Shown here piece by piece: positions 1 through 8,943 of a stretch of 64,000 nucleotides of DNA. A model generated the notes under the pieces. It ran no database searches. It saw nothing but the letters and a program-made list of their open reading frames with translations, and was not told the DNA's origin. Origin of the DNA: Phycisphaerae bacterium (GTDB lineage: Bacteria; Planctomycetota; Phycisphaerae; UBA1845; CAIVHJ01); NCBI GenBank assembly GCA_022072405.1, contig JAJVHX010000025.1:1-64000 (forward strand). The letters are read 5' to 3'. Within the stretch, counting starts at the first letter, position 1. The number at the start of each line of letters is the position of its first letter. A program made the translations under genes and the position numbers.

Positions 1-154
1 ATGTGGTTCTCCTTGTTCTTGATTAAGACCGTTCAACACCAGTCTTATATCAAAAAGTCACAAGGCGAACCGCTTTTTTTTATGGCATCAACACAATGCC
101 CATTTACACACATTATGCCGCACTATCTTAGATATCGGCAAGCAGCAATCCTGT

Positions 155-823
155 TTGCTATTAATAGCTATTTTGATTTGCTGTTTTAGTTGTAACACGG
201 AAAATGTAGCTATGTCCTATACACCGACCAGGGTGTGGTATGACTTCTATGAAGATTCCAGTTTAAACGGTATGGTTGTGTTATGTCCACTGAAGAATAA
301 GGTTCCAGACGGCGACAGTACCATATTATTGATACTTGCCGGCTCACTCTGCAATCCAAACAACCCACTGGCTAATATCATTGAAACCCTCGATGAAGTG
401 TATTATGCGAATAAAGACTATGTTCTTATAAGATGGATTGACTTCAATGATGACGGACTGAGAGATATATTCTTTGCTTCTAGCTGCGGCCAAACGGATT
501 ATTTTATGGTGTACATGCACATGAGCAGTGGCTATCTTTTGAGATTTGATAAGAGCAGTGATGTTGCCTATGTTGGCGATGTGGATGGGGATCCGAATAC
601 CGACCTACTACTGGGCACCATTGAACATGGAACAATCAGTTCTCAAGTTAGGCCTGATGGTTCAATCGGAAAGCTGTATGGCCCATTATTCTATGATGTT
701 TACGAATTTTCAGATGGAGAGTTTGTGAAAACGGCTACACTTGCAGTCGAAGAATTGCCAATGGAGAAATTACAGCCGGCTTCCCCTGCATTAGCGGTTG
801 ATTCAATTTCGAAGTCCAAATGA
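155..823 (+). CDS. Small lipoprotein with FG-GAP/VCBS-like Asp loops
   Basis: A 222-residue exported protein of unknown function. The N-terminus is a short hydrophobic stretch followed by a lipobox-like FSC (Cys about residue 13), so it is probably lipid-anchored. The middle holds two Asp-rich loops (FNDDGLRD about residue 97, DVDGDPNTD about residue 143) of the kind seen in FG-GAP/VCBS calcium-binding repeats. The start is the TTG at 155; no ATG or GTG is available upstream in this frame, and the positively charged codons just before it (Gly-Lys-Gln-Gln) could belong to the signal peptide if a rarer start is used. It stands alone, with an unassigned spacer downstream. Export and the loops are seen; the role is unknown. 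Confidence 0.6.
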   Translation: MLLIAILICCFSCNTENVAMSYTPTRVWYDFYEDSSLNGMVVLCPLKNKVPDGDSTILLILAGSLCNPNNPLANIIETLDEVYYANKDYVLIRWIDFNDDGLRDIFFASSCGQTDYFMVYMHMSSGYLLRFDKSSDVAYVGDVDGDPNTDLLLGTIEHGTISSQVRPDGSIGKLYGPLFYDVYEFSDGEFVKTATLAVEELPMEKLQPASPALAVDSISKSK

Positions 824-1351
824 ATTAAACAAGGTTACTTAAATCGCTAAGCGCGTGTGTTAAAAAGCGTTTCTGGGTCTAGTTATCGTCGAGGAATCAT
901 GAAGTGGATCATAACGCTACGGAGCAGGGTGGTGCGGTGTGGGAATAGGGATTGTCGTCCCGGCGCCGCTGTTGACGAAGTCCGCAAACGGTGGTTCACC
1001 GACCAGCCGCTGGTCAACCCTACGCCAGCCTTTGGTCAGTCGTTGACCAGCCGCTGGTCAACCGTTCAGCAGCCCCTGCTCCGGTTCTGCTCTGCGTCGG
1101 GTCGCTGTCGCCATGATGATTATATATACTCGTCCACCGATCGCTGAACCTTATCTGAGGAACAGGCGCCAGGAAATTGGCCGAGACAGGCTCATTCCCT
1201 TCCCAAGCCTCAACGAAAACCTACTCACACACTTTTTAACGACTCTCTTTCGGTTTCTCAATTTGCAGTCCCGTAGCCCACCATTATTTGTTTACCGGGG
1301 AAATTGGGATGGTGTGCAAGCATGCCCTACAACTGGTTTATGAGGACAGCG
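824..1351. other. Spacer with a cluster of palindromic repeats, no convincing gene
   Basis: About 530 bases with no gene I can support. Reading frames here have no recognisable family signature. The one visible structure is the repeat cluster at 1001-1063, listed separately. The last bases carry the ribosome binding site of the hydrolase gene. Confidence 0.5.
1001..1063. repeat. Two copies of a palindrome, 44-bp period
   Basis: A 19-bp direct repeat occurs at 1001-1019 and 1045-1063. Each copy is itself an inverted repeat, GACCAG-CCG-CTGGTC, extended in the second copy to TTGACCAG-CCG-CTGGTCAA (1043-1061). A third half-site pair, TGGTCA/TGACCA, lies between them at 1033-1049. The spacing and dyad symmetry fit either a multi-site operator or a REP-like hairpin array. 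The latter cannot be excluded without knowing the copy number in the genome. Confidence 0.6.
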
Positions 1352-2008
1352 ATGAAGTGGATACTATTCCCGGGATTGGGTACGGACGCGCGCTTATTCG
1401 AGCCAATCATCGAGTTGTTGCCCGATCCTCAGGTTATTGAGTTTATTACTCCGGCACCAAAAGAAACCATTGAAATGTACGCTCAGCGGTTGATCGGCCA
1501 CGCCAGGCTACAAGACCCGGTGGTGCTTGCCGGAACCTCGCTGGGTGGTATGATCGCCGCGATACTCTCAGAAACCTTGAACCCCCGAGCACTGGTGCTG
1601 ATGAGCAGTACGCCCACACCGCTGGCGCTGACCCGGGCGGCCCGCGGATTGGAGCGTATGTCTCGGGTGATGCCTTCAACCGCTGTAAACTGGATGCGAT
1701 CGATTCCATTGGGAGGAAAATACATGCTGGGACCGATCGACGTCACTTCTCTGCAATTGTTTCGCGAGATGGCCCGGCACACCCCGATCGAGACGCTACG
1801 TCAGGGAGCGCGCCTGGGAATGGAATGGCGGCGTCCTCCGAAGTTTTCCTGTCCCTTTTTTCACATTCACGGTACGCGCGACAAATTCATCTCAATCCAT
1901 CGTGTTCACCCGACGCACACGATCCCGGGCGCCGGACATCTACTGAATCTCACCCACCCGCGCGAACTGCGGACCATCATCCAGGAGATCCGTCATCAGA
2001 TCGCGTGA
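1352..2008 (+). CDS. Alpha/beta-hydrolase
   Basis: A 218-residue soluble alpha/beta-hydrolase of unknown substrate. The nucleophile elbow GTSLGG places the catalytic Ser at residue 63. The likely acid is Asp177 in HGTRD and the general base His196 in GAGH, so the triad is complete. The oxyanion region is FPGLGTD near the start. ATG 1352 is chosen because GAGG (1342-1345) sits at good spacing, and the more upstream in-frame ATGs (1304, 1322, 1340) add residues before the usual first beta strand. It is a single gene between non-coding spacers. Esterase or thioesterase activity would be a guess. Confidence 0.8.
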   Translation: MKWILFPGLGTDARLFEPIIELLPDPQVIEFITPAPKETIEMYAQRLIGHARLQDPVVLAGTSLGGMIAAILSETLNPRALVLMSSTPTPLALTRAARGLERMSRVMPSTAVNWMRSIPLGGKYMLGPIDVTSLQLFREMARHTPIETLRQGARLGMEWRRPPKFSCPFFHIHGTRDKFISIHRVHPTHTIPGAGHLLNLTHPRELRTIIQEIRHQIA

Positions 2009-2396
2009 TATTCACCTTCGCGGAGCAGATCAATGGCCAGGAGCCTTAGAATTTCTACTGTATGAGTCCTGTGAACAACCGTTACGGTTAGCAATCCAAC
2101 GAAAACGATGAGCCGTTTTGGAATCATCAAGGCGAATTTCGTCCCGGCCATCTCTAGATCACCTTTACTTTTCCGCCGAATTCACCAATTCGGCGCCCAC
2201 CGCTCCCTGTCCCATCAATTCATCAGTCGTAAGCACCATTTCCAATTATACGTGAAGGCCCACAATCCAACGTCTAGTTCGTTCCGCACCAGTCCCTGAT
2301 AGGGCACCTTCCGCAATCCGCCGTTCTTCCACCACGTTAATTGATAAAGAACATTCATCAGAACCACTCCAACAGAATCGATACCTACGCGGAAAT
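2009..2396. other. Convergent spacer with one hairpin
   Basis: About 390 bases between the hydrolase and the convergent murJ gene. I see no supported gene. A hairpin with a perfect 9-bp stem, CGCCGAATT-CACC-AATTCGGCG, lies at 2174-2195. It lacks a T-run on either side, so it is not a typical intrinsic terminator, though its convergent position suits a bidirectional stop. Confidence 0.4.
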
Positions 2397-3941
2397 TTAT
2401 TTCCCACGAATGGCTCGCCATCTGGATAAGAGATGCAATTCGTCACACCCCAGCAAGAGTGTTAAACAGCCGAATACCCCCCCGCCGCCGGCGACCATCA
2501 GCATCAGTCGGCAGGCGCGCACAGTCGTACCGTGGTCCCAGCCTTGTGTCAGATAATCCAGCAGCAGCACAACCAGCAACATCCCCCCCGCCGCTGCAAT
2601 CACGCGAACAGCGAAACTCCACAACGCTTTTCCGAGCGGGGCAATCCCGATTTTAACGGGTGCTAATGCAGTCAGGCGATAAAACTGTATGGCGGCACAA
2701 ATGGAGGTGGCCACCGCCACGCCGGAGGCCTGCCAGAATTGGACGAACACCAGATTCATCGCCAGGTTTAATCCGACATTAAACAACGCTACCCGCATCG
2801 GGGTCCGTGTATCCTGGCGGGCGTAATAGGCACGAATAATGATCTGCTGGCTGATAAAAGCCCACACGCCCACGCCAAACCAGCCGGTCACCGCTGCCAC
2901 CGCCCGGGTATCATCCGGACCGAAGGCGCCATGCTCAAACAAGATCTGCACCAACGGTGTGCGCACGGCCCACAAACCCACACTGGCCGGTATGCCCAGA
3001 TAAAACGCCAGCCGCAATCCACGCAACAGCGTATTTTCAAATAACAGCGGCTGCTCCGCCTGCCGGGACAACTGTGGAAATATCGCCGTCGCAATAGCCA
3101 CGCCAAATAATCCCAGCGGCAGTTCGTACAAACGTTCGGCAAAATTCAGAGCGGAAACCGCACCCGCTTTTTCCACAAAGATACTGACAATCACCTGATC
3201 CATCAGTGTATTAATCTGAATCGCCGCCAGACCCAGCATCATCGGAGTCATGCTGACGGCGATACGCCGCAAATCAGGATCACGGGGTTGCCAGACCCAC
3301 TGTGGCCGGAATCCCCCGCGACGCAGCGACAGATACTGCCAGACCAACTGAATCGCCCCACCCGCCACGACCATACTGGCCAGAAAATATATCTGCCCCT
3401 GCGCAGAACCGCGCGACAGACGATTCCCCAGCAAGACCCCTGAAATCAGAATAACATTGAACACAATCGGCATCAGCGCCGGCGTGGCGAATTTCCCAAG
3501 TACATTCTGGGCTCCCGCCAACAGCGCCACCAGACAAATGAACACCATATAGGGCAGCATTAAGGCTGTCAGATTTTGCGTCAGGGTAGAATGATACAAG
3601 CTGACGAGGCCGATGATTAACCAGCCCAACAGCAATAACCCGATCAGCACTGCCGCCAGTGTCAGCAGCGCATTTCCGGTCAGCCGCCGCGCGCCTTCTT
3701 CGTCCTCCTGGGCTATTTTCTCGGAGAGTACGGGAATGAACGCTGCCGAAAATGCACCTTCGCCAAACATCCGACGGGAAAGATTGGGAATCCGAAAGGC
3801 GATCACGAAGGCATCCAGAAATGGTCCCGGTCCGATGAAATAGGCATAGACCGATTCTCGCACAACAGCGATGATCCGCGATATCAGGGTTAATCCTGAA
3901 ATTACCCCGGCAGATCGTATCAGCGACGAAGGCTGGCTCAT
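2397..3941 (-). CDS. murJ: Lipid II flippase MurJ/MviN
   Basis: Integral inner-membrane protein of the MOP exporter superfamily that moves lipid II across the membrane for peptidoglycan synthesis. The 514 residues match the usual 500-525 and can be read as about 14 hydrophobic segments. The N-terminus has the family signature: GLTLISRIIAVVRE, then FRIPNLSRRMFGEGAFSAAFIPVL around residues 49-72. The start at 3941 gives MSQPSSLIRSAG, the normal short polar lead before the first helix. It is transcribed away from the Memo-like gene, with about 77 bases between the starts. Function is by family; nothing appears missing. Confidence 0.93.
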   Translation of the reverse strand: MSQPSSLIRSAGVISGLTLISRIIAVVRESVYAYFIGPGPFLDAFVIAFRIPNLSRRMFGEGAFSAAFIPVLSEKIAQEDEEGARRLTGNALLTLAAVLIGLLLLGWLIIGLVSLYHSTLTQNLTALMLPYMVFICLVALLAGAQNVLGKFATPALMPIVFNVILISGVLLGNRLSRGSAQGQIYFLASMVVAGGAIQLVWQYLSLRRGGFRPQWVWQPRDPDLRRIAVSMTPMMLGLAAIQINTLMDQVIVSIFVEKAGAVSALNFAERLYELPLGLFGVAIATAIFPQLSRQAEQPLLFENTLLRGLRLAFYLGIPASVGLWAVRTPLVQILFEHGAFGPDDTRAVAAVTGWFGVGVWAFISQQIIIRAYYARQDTRTPMRVALFNVGLNLAMNLVFVQFWQASGVAVATSICAAIQFYRLTALAPVKIGIAPLGKALWSFAVRVIAAAGGMLLVVLLLDYLTQGWDHGTTVRACRLMLMVAGGGGVFGCLTLLLGCDELHLLSRWRAIRGK

Positions 3942-4018
3942 GGTGCGGCACTATACCACCCCACGTGGCTGTGGCAAACCGGTTTCATATTCCCGCACTC
4001 GACGGTATGCTCTAATTC

Positions 4019-5272
4019 ATGAGCCATCAGGAATCATTGTCCGCCGACCTGGACCCCACAGCGACTCCCCGGCTGCGGCCGGTGGATGTTCAGGTGGATG
4101 GCCAACCGGATGACCCTCGTTATGTTCTGACTGATCCGCTGCGAATCAGCCAGGCGATGGTTACGCTTTCGCCGGCTGCTTTGCAGATCGCCGCCTGGAT
4201 GGATGGCACCCGCACGCTGGAACAGCTTCAGCAACTCACTCGCCAGGAACTGGATTATCATGTGGAGCTAAGCCAGTTACGAAACCTGGTTCACCAGCTC
4301 GATTTGGCCCTGATGCTCGAAGGGCCGACTTTTGAAAATTATTATGTGGAACTGCTGACCCGATACCGATCAGCCCCGACCCGCCGCATGGACAATATCG
4401 AAGGGTTGGGGTTGCATCCCGACCATGTTGCTGAGGGTATCGGGCAGATGTTCAGCAACCTTGAACCACCACCACCAGCTACCGGCAGATTGCGCGGCTT
4501 GATACTCCCCCACCTCGATTATCCGCGCGGGTTACCCTGCTACCAGAAGGCTTACAGCAGACTGCTTCTCGACCCGCCTCCGCAACGGGTGGTGATTCTG
4601 GGAACCAACCACTGCGGGCGTTCACTGGAAGCAGTCAGCACGATTCAGGCTTTTGAAACCCCTCTGGGCATCAGCCGGGTAGATGCGGAATTCCTCACCC
4701 GCCTGGAATCAACCTGTGGTTTATCGATTCGAACCTACGAACTGGATCATCAGCGTGAACATTCCATCGAGCTGCAGGTTCTGTTGCTGCAACACTTCCT
4801 GGGTGCCGATCGTTTTCAACTGGTTCCCATTCTCTGCCCGGATATTTGCGGCCCGACCGGCAGCCAGCCTCGCCAGGTTTCCGGTATCGATTTGTTACAC
4901 CTGGCTCAGGCCCTGCGGGAATTGCTGGAACAGGATGGGCTGAAAACACTGGTGATGGCCAGCGCGGATTTCAGCCACGTTGGCCGCTTCTTTGGTGATG
5001 AAACTGCGCTACATCCTGAATTCCTGGAGCAGGTTCGTCTAGCCGACGAACAATTACTCGGGGCCATCATCAACCATAATGCCGACGATTTTCAACAACG
5101 GCTCATCGAGCGCCAGAACCATACTCGGGTCTGCAGCAGCGGCTCGATCTTCACCTTGCTGAATGCACTGCCTGCAACCACCGCGACGTTGCTGGCTTAT
5201 CATCAGGCCGTGACCTGGGAAGCGGATAATTGCGTTACCTGTGCGGCAGTCGCCTTTGAAGCAAGTACCTAG
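4019..5272 (+). CDS. Memo-family (AmmeMemoRadiSam system B-type) protein
   Basis: A 417-residue protein. The first ~150 residues form a separate domain without an obvious family (SPAALQIAAWMDGTRTLEQL resembles a small helical module). The rest is a Memo/AmmeMemoRadiSam-B domain, related to extradiol dioxygenases. Expected metal-site residues are present: LPHLDY, GTNHCG, HSIELQV and SADFSHVG. Family members are linked to a radical SAM and an AMMECR1 partner, but neither is adjacent here. It is followed after 2 bases by lpxK, so the two are probably co-transcribed. The biochemical reaction of bacterial members is not established. Confidence 0.8.
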   Translation: MSHQESLSADLDPTATPRLRPVDVQVDGQPDDPRYVLTDPLRISQAMVTLSPAALQIAAWMDGTRTLEQLQQLTRQELDYHVELSQLRNLVHQLDLALMLEGPTFENYYVELLTRYRSAPTRRMDNIEGLGLHPDHVAEGIGQMFSNLEPPPPATGRLRGLILPHLDYPRGLPCYQKAYSRLLLDPPPQRVVILGTNHCGRSLEAVSTIQAFETPLGISRVDAEFLTRLESTCGLSIRTYELDHQREHSIELQVLLLQHFLGADRFQLVPILCPDICGPTGSQPRQVSGIDLLHLAQALRELLEQDGLKTLVMASADFSHVGRFFGDETALHPEFLEQVRLADEQLLGAIINHNADDFQQRLIERQNHTRVCSSGSIFTLLNALPATTATLLAYHQAVTWEADNCVTCAAVAFEAST

Positions 5273-5274
5273 CA

Positions 5275-6324
5275 ATGCCCCGATGGCGTGAAATCATTTC
5301 CGGAACCGATCGCCGCTGGACTGCTACCCTCCAGCGCGGTTTGTTACGCGCCGCCTCCTGGCCTTATAGCGCAGTGATCGCCACACGCAATCTTTACTAC
5401 GATGTTTTCGATCCGATCACGTGGATGGAAGTGCCCTGCATCAGTGTCGGCAATATCACGGCGGGCGGCACCGGAAAAACACCACTGGTGATCTGGTTGC
5501 TGGAACTGCTGGCTGCCGAAGGCAGGAAAGCCGCAATGATCAGCAGGGGTTACAAAGGTCGCGACGGTCAGAATGACGAGTTACAACTGGTCAGCAGTCG
5601 ATGTCCGCAGGCGATTTGTCTGGCCCATCCCGACCGTATCCGAGCGGCCCGTTGGGTGATCAGGGAACAGCAGGTTCAGGCCATCGTGCTGGATGATGCC
5701 TTTCAACATCGCCGCATCGGCCGCAACTTGAATATCGTGACGATCGATGCGACCTGTCCGTTCGGCTATGGTCACCTCCTGCCGCGCGGATTGCTGCGTG
5801 AACCGGTATCGAGCCTGGAACGTGCCGATCTGGTGGTGATGACTCGCACCACGCAGTTGGCGGCTGCCGAACTGGCGGAGTTGAAAACGAAATTGGAACA
5901 CCTGACGCTCGGCGGTATGGTGCTGGCTTGCACGCACCGTCCAACAGGATGGATCGATCTCGCCGACCATCAACATCCGTTGGAGGTGATGCTTAATCGC
6001 ACCGCCCTGGCTTTTGCCGGAATCGGCAACCCCACCGCTTTCGAAATATCATTGCAGGATTGTGGGGTCAGCATGCGCCGCTTTATACCTTTTCCCGATC
6101 ATTACGATTACCATCCGCGTGATCTGCAACACCTCGTCGAACAGGCTCGACGGGCGGAAGTCGAGGTACTGCTCACTACCGAGAAGGATCTGGTCAAGCT
6201 GCGTCAGGTTGCTTTTGAGTGGCCGCTGCCGCTGTTGGCGCTCCAGATAAAAATCGACTTTCTGGCGGAAGGTGCTAAGATGCTGCAAAATCGGGTCGTG
6301 GAATTATTCGCCCCGGAAACGTAG
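5275..6324 (+). CDS. lpxK: Tetraacyldisaccharide 4'-kinase
   Basis: Membrane-associated kinase that adds the 4'-phosphate to lipid A disaccharide. The 349 residues agree with the family (about 320-350). The P-loop ITAGGTGKTP lies at residues 61-70, followed by ISRGYKG and DDAFQHRR (about 139-146), which are diagnostic of LpxK; TTEKDLVKL comes near the C-terminus. The start codon is 2 bases after the Memo-like gene. Its presence indicates the cell makes lipid A, so it has a genuine outer membrane. The next gene begins about 11 bases downstream. Confidence 0.93.
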   Translation: MPRWREIISGTDRRWTATLQRGLLRAASWPYSAVIATRNLYYDVFDPITWMEVPCISVGNITAGGTGKTPLVIWLLELLAAEGRKAAMISRGYKGRDGQNDELQLVSSRCPQAICLAHPDRIRAARWVIREQQVQAIVLDDAFQHRRIGRNLNIVTIDATCPFGYGHLLPRGLLREPVSSLERADLVVMTRTTQLAAAELAELKTKLEHLTLGGMVLACTHRPTGWIDLADHQHPLEVMLNRTALAFAGIGNPTAFEISLQDCGVSMRRFIPFPDHYDYHPRDLQHLVEQARRAEVEVLLTTEKDLVKLRQVAFEWPLPLLALQIKIDFLAEGAKMLQNRVVELFAPET

Positions 6325-6335
6325 GAGAATTGTTC

Positions 6336-7310
6336 TTGGCGGCTTATCAACCCATTGATCCAGCGCAATTGCATACCTTCTCCATCGCCGAGCGCGAACA
6401 TAAGGTAAGCCTCACCGGGATGGCGGGATTACCGATCGCCGCTGCTTCATTTCGGGAATGGTTTGCCGCTCTGCCGGATTATCTGGCAGTAAAAAATCTG
6501 CATACCGCCATCGAACGCATCATACAAGCTCGGCAGCAGCAGCGTCCGGTGATCTGGGCCATGGGTGCCCATGTCATCAAAGTCGGTTGCAGCCCGATTA
6601 TTATCGATCTGATCCGCCGCGGCATTATCAGCGCCGTGGTGATGAACGGTGCCACAGCCATCCACGATGTCGAAGTGGCGACGCTGGGCATGACCAGCGA
6701 AGAAGTCGCCGACACCATCCGCGACGGCACTTTCGGCATGGTGCAGGAGACACCGGCTTTTTTTGCCGAAGCGACGCGACTGGCGGTGGCACAACGGTGC
6801 GGTTTGGGAGAGGCACTTGGCAAGCTGCTCAGTACGATGCAGGCGAACCATGTGCAGTTCAGCCTGCTCGCGGCGGCGTACGAAATGGGGATACCCGCCA
6901 CCGTGCATGTCGCCATCGGTACGGACACGATTCACATGCATCCCAACGCCAATGGAGCCATGATCGGCCAGTCCTGCCTGCTTGATTTTCGCCTGTTGTG
7001 CAGTGTGGTGCGCGATCTCGCTCCTGCTCAGCCGGGTGCTGCCGCCGGCGTCTGGTTCAACATCGGATCGGCCGTCCTGCTGCCGGAAATTTTTCTGAAG
7101 GCGGTGGCGGTGGCGCGAAATCTGGGGGCTGATCTCGATCAACTGACCACTTTCAACCTCGATATGCAGCGCCACTACCGCCCGACCCAGAATGTCATCG
7201 GCCGGCCGGTCCAGCCAGGGCAGGGATTGGAACTGATCGGTCACCATGAATTGCTGCTGCCGCTGTTGCGCCAGGCTTTGATTGAATGCTGGCCGGCGGG
7301 AAAGGCCTGA
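6336..7310 (+). CDS. Deoxyhypusine-synthase-like protein in an LPS operon
   Basis: A 324-residue cytosolic protein. It has a Rossmann-like pattern: GAHVIKVGCSP (about residue 81), MNGATAIHD (about 107), a long helical middle, then HVAIGTDTIHMHP and FNIGSAVLLPEIFLK. I associate this pattern with a bacterial branch of the deoxyhypusine synthase superfamily, from memory and not from a search. Since bacteria lack eIF5A, a different substrate is expected. I prefer TTG 6336 over TTG 6330 because AGGAG (6323-6327) is 8 bases from the former and only 2 from the latter. It lies between lpxK and gmhB, with a start/stop overlap to gmhB, which suggests a role in LPS or NDP-sugar chemistry. Confidence 0.6.
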   Translation: MAAYQPIDPAQLHTFSIAEREHKVSLTGMAGLPIAAASFREWFAALPDYLAVKNLHTAIERIIQARQQQRPVIWAMGAHVIKVGCSPIIIDLIRRGIISAVVMNGATAIHDVEVATLGMTSEEVADTIRDGTFGMVQETPAFFAEATRLAVAQRCGLGEALGKLLSTMQANHVQFSLLAAAYEMGIPATVHVAIGTDTIHMHPNANGAMIGQSCLLDFRLLCSVVRDLAPAQPGAAAGVWFNIGSAVLLPEIFLKAVAVARNLGADLDQLTTFNLDMQRHYRPTQNVIGRPVQPGQGLELIGHHELLLPLLRQALIECWPAGKA

Positions 7311-7870
7311 TGCTCATGCCGCGGGCTGTGTTTCTCGATCGCGATAAAACACTCATCGCCGATCCGGGCTATATTTCCGACCCTGATCAGGTTCATCTGT
7401 TGCCTGGTGTCGGACCCGCAATCCAGCAATTACGACAGGCCGGCTATCTCGCCATACTGGTGACCAATCAATCGGGCATCGCCCGTGGATTGCTCACCGA
7501 AAAACAACTGGCCGCCATTCACACCCGTTTACAAGATTTACTACGGGCGGAAGGTACCCGGCTGGACGCCATCTATTACTGCCCATACCTCGACGGACCG
7601 GAAGCAATTATTCCGCAATTCCGCCGCGCCAGCGACTGGCGAAAACCGCAACCGGGTATGCTGCTGGCAGCGGCGCGCGATCACCAGTTGCTGTTGGAGC
7701 AATGCTGGTTGATCGGCGATTCGCACCGCGATATTCTCGCGGGTCAAGCCGCCGGCTGTCGTACACTCCTCATCGATCAGAATCCGCCGGTGCAGCCGAA
7801 CATCACACCCGACGCCATCTGCCCTACGCTAAAATCTGCTGCTGACTGGATTATCCGCAGTACCACATAA
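7310..7870 (+). CDS. gmhB: D-glycero-D-manno-heptose-1,7-bisphosphate phosphatase
   Basis: HAD-family phosphatase that removes the 7-phosphate (C7) in ADP-heptose synthesis for LPS inner core. The 186 residues fit the family. FLDRDKT (Asp10 and Asp12) is the HAD nucleophile motif, followed by VTNQSGIARG, then YYCPY and the WRKPQPGM segment; GDSHRDILAGQAAG is the metal-binding motif. The expected zinc-loop cysteines are sparse, since only the Cys of YYCPY is evident, so the zinc site may be reduced. The start ATG 7310 overlaps the previous stop; ATG 7316 is an alternative. The heptosyltransferase at 10625 is the logical downstream user. Confidence 0.87.
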   Translation: MLMPRAVFLDRDKTLIADPGYISDPDQVHLLPGVGPAIQQLRQAGYLAILVTNQSGIARGLLTEKQLAAIHTRLQDLLRAEGTRLDAIYYCPYLDGPEAIIPQFRRASDWRKPQPGMLLAAARDHQLLLEQCWLIGDSHRDILAGQAAGCRTLLIDQNPPVQPNITPDAICPTLKSAADWIIRSTT

Positions 7871-8010
7871 AAATGCTTTAGATGCTCTGCTTTGCACACA
7901 GCCCACTCTACGGGAGCTACATCCGTTGCGCTGCATGGTAACTCCGTCCCTGTTCGAACACTGCCAGTGTGCTGGCGTTGCTCATGCTTCCTGTGATATA
8001 TTCTGGTCAC

Positions 8011-8943
8011 ATGGATACGCTCCTGAAAGCCCAGCACCTGACCGTTGAGTTTGGTAAGTTGACTGCCCTGCAGGATGTCAGCCTGGAAATGCGTGGGGGT
8101 GATTTACTCGGGCTGATCGGCCCCAATGGCGCCGGCAAGACGACGCTGCTGCGCTGTCTGGCTGGCTTGCAACTGCCCTTGCCAGGATATGTCGAAGTCA
8201 TGGGTATGGATGTATTCGGTCAGGATGAAGCTGTACGCAGCCATATCGGATTCGCCCCCGACTCTCCCCCGGCTTACGAAGAGCTCACCATCGAAGATTT
8301 CCTGCTATTTATTGCCAACGCCCACAATCTCCGGGGGACACTGGCACAAGAACGCGTGGATTTCTGGATTGAGCAAGTATGGCTTGAGGAAAAACGAAAG
8401 GAGCAGATCAAGAACCTCTCCCGGGGCATGAAACAACGAATCACCATAGCTCAGGTTTTGGTGCCCAATCCGACGGTTGTGTTGCTGGACGAGCCCTCTT
8501 CCGGGCTGGATCCGGGAGGTCGCATCCAGCTCCGCCAGATCATTGCCAGCCTGGCGAATCAAGGTAAAGCGGTGATTGTATCCTCACACATACTAGCCGA
8601 CCTGGAAGAATACTGTAATCACATCGCCATTATTGAACACGGTCGAATTCTTCGCTCCGGCTCCGTATATGAGCTGAAGAAACCGAAGGGTCATTCCTGT
8701 TTCTATCGGCTGACGCTCGCTGATGGAAGTGACCCCTCGCTTCTACTTCGTGAGATTAACGGTATTGCAAACCTGCAAGCGAGCAATGGCGGCTATCTGT
8801 TCGAATTTGCTGATGACCCGCTGCTGGCTGCCGAGTTGCTGCGGGATTTGATCGGCCGCAAGCTCCTGGTCAATTCCTTCACCCGGCAGCAGGAATCACT
8901 AGAAGACCTTTATCTCCGGACGGGTGTCAAGCAGGTGGATTAA
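8011..8943 (+). CDS. ABC transporter ATP-binding protein
   Basis: A 310-residue ABC ATPase of the CcmA/NatA-like single-domain type, powering the membrane partner encoded next. Walker A GPNGAGKTT is at residues 37-45, the signature LSRGMKQR at 136-143, and Walker B VVLLDEP at 156-162, followed by the H-loop in VIVSSHILADLEE. After about residue 220 comes a C-terminal extension, as in ABC-2 type exporters. ATG 8011 is chosen: upstream codons add hydrophobic residues not typical of the family. The stop overlaps the next start by one base (TAATG), so the pair is translationally coupled. The substrate is unknown. Confidence 0.88.
   Translation: MDTLLKAQHLTVEFGKLTALQDVSLEMRGGDLLGLIGPNGAGKTTLLRCLAGLQLPLPGYVEVMGMDVFGQDEAVRSHIGFAPDSPPAYEELTIEDFLLFIANAHNLRGTLAQERVDFWIEQVWLEEKRKEQIKNLSRGMKQRITIAQVLVPNPTVVLLDEPSSGLDPGGRIQLRQIIASLANQGKAVIVSSHILADLEEYCNHIAIIEHGRILRSGSVYELKKPKGHSCFYRLTLADGSDPSLLLREINGIANLQASNGGYLFEFADDPLLAAELLRDLIGRKLLVNSFTRQQESLEDLYLRTGVKQVD

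Noticed and set aside
1..189. Open frame at the very start of the window
   Set aside because: No family signature, overlaps the lipoprotein start in another frame, and looks like chance.
857..1147. 96-codon frame over the palindrome cluster
   Set aside because: Its sequence is largely the translated repeat; no ribosome binding site or recognised domain.
6447..7247. Long minus-strand frame opposite the deoxyhypusine-synthase-like gene
   Set aside because: Antisense shadow: His/Arg/Gln-rich, no motif, while the plus strand encodes a patterned protein.
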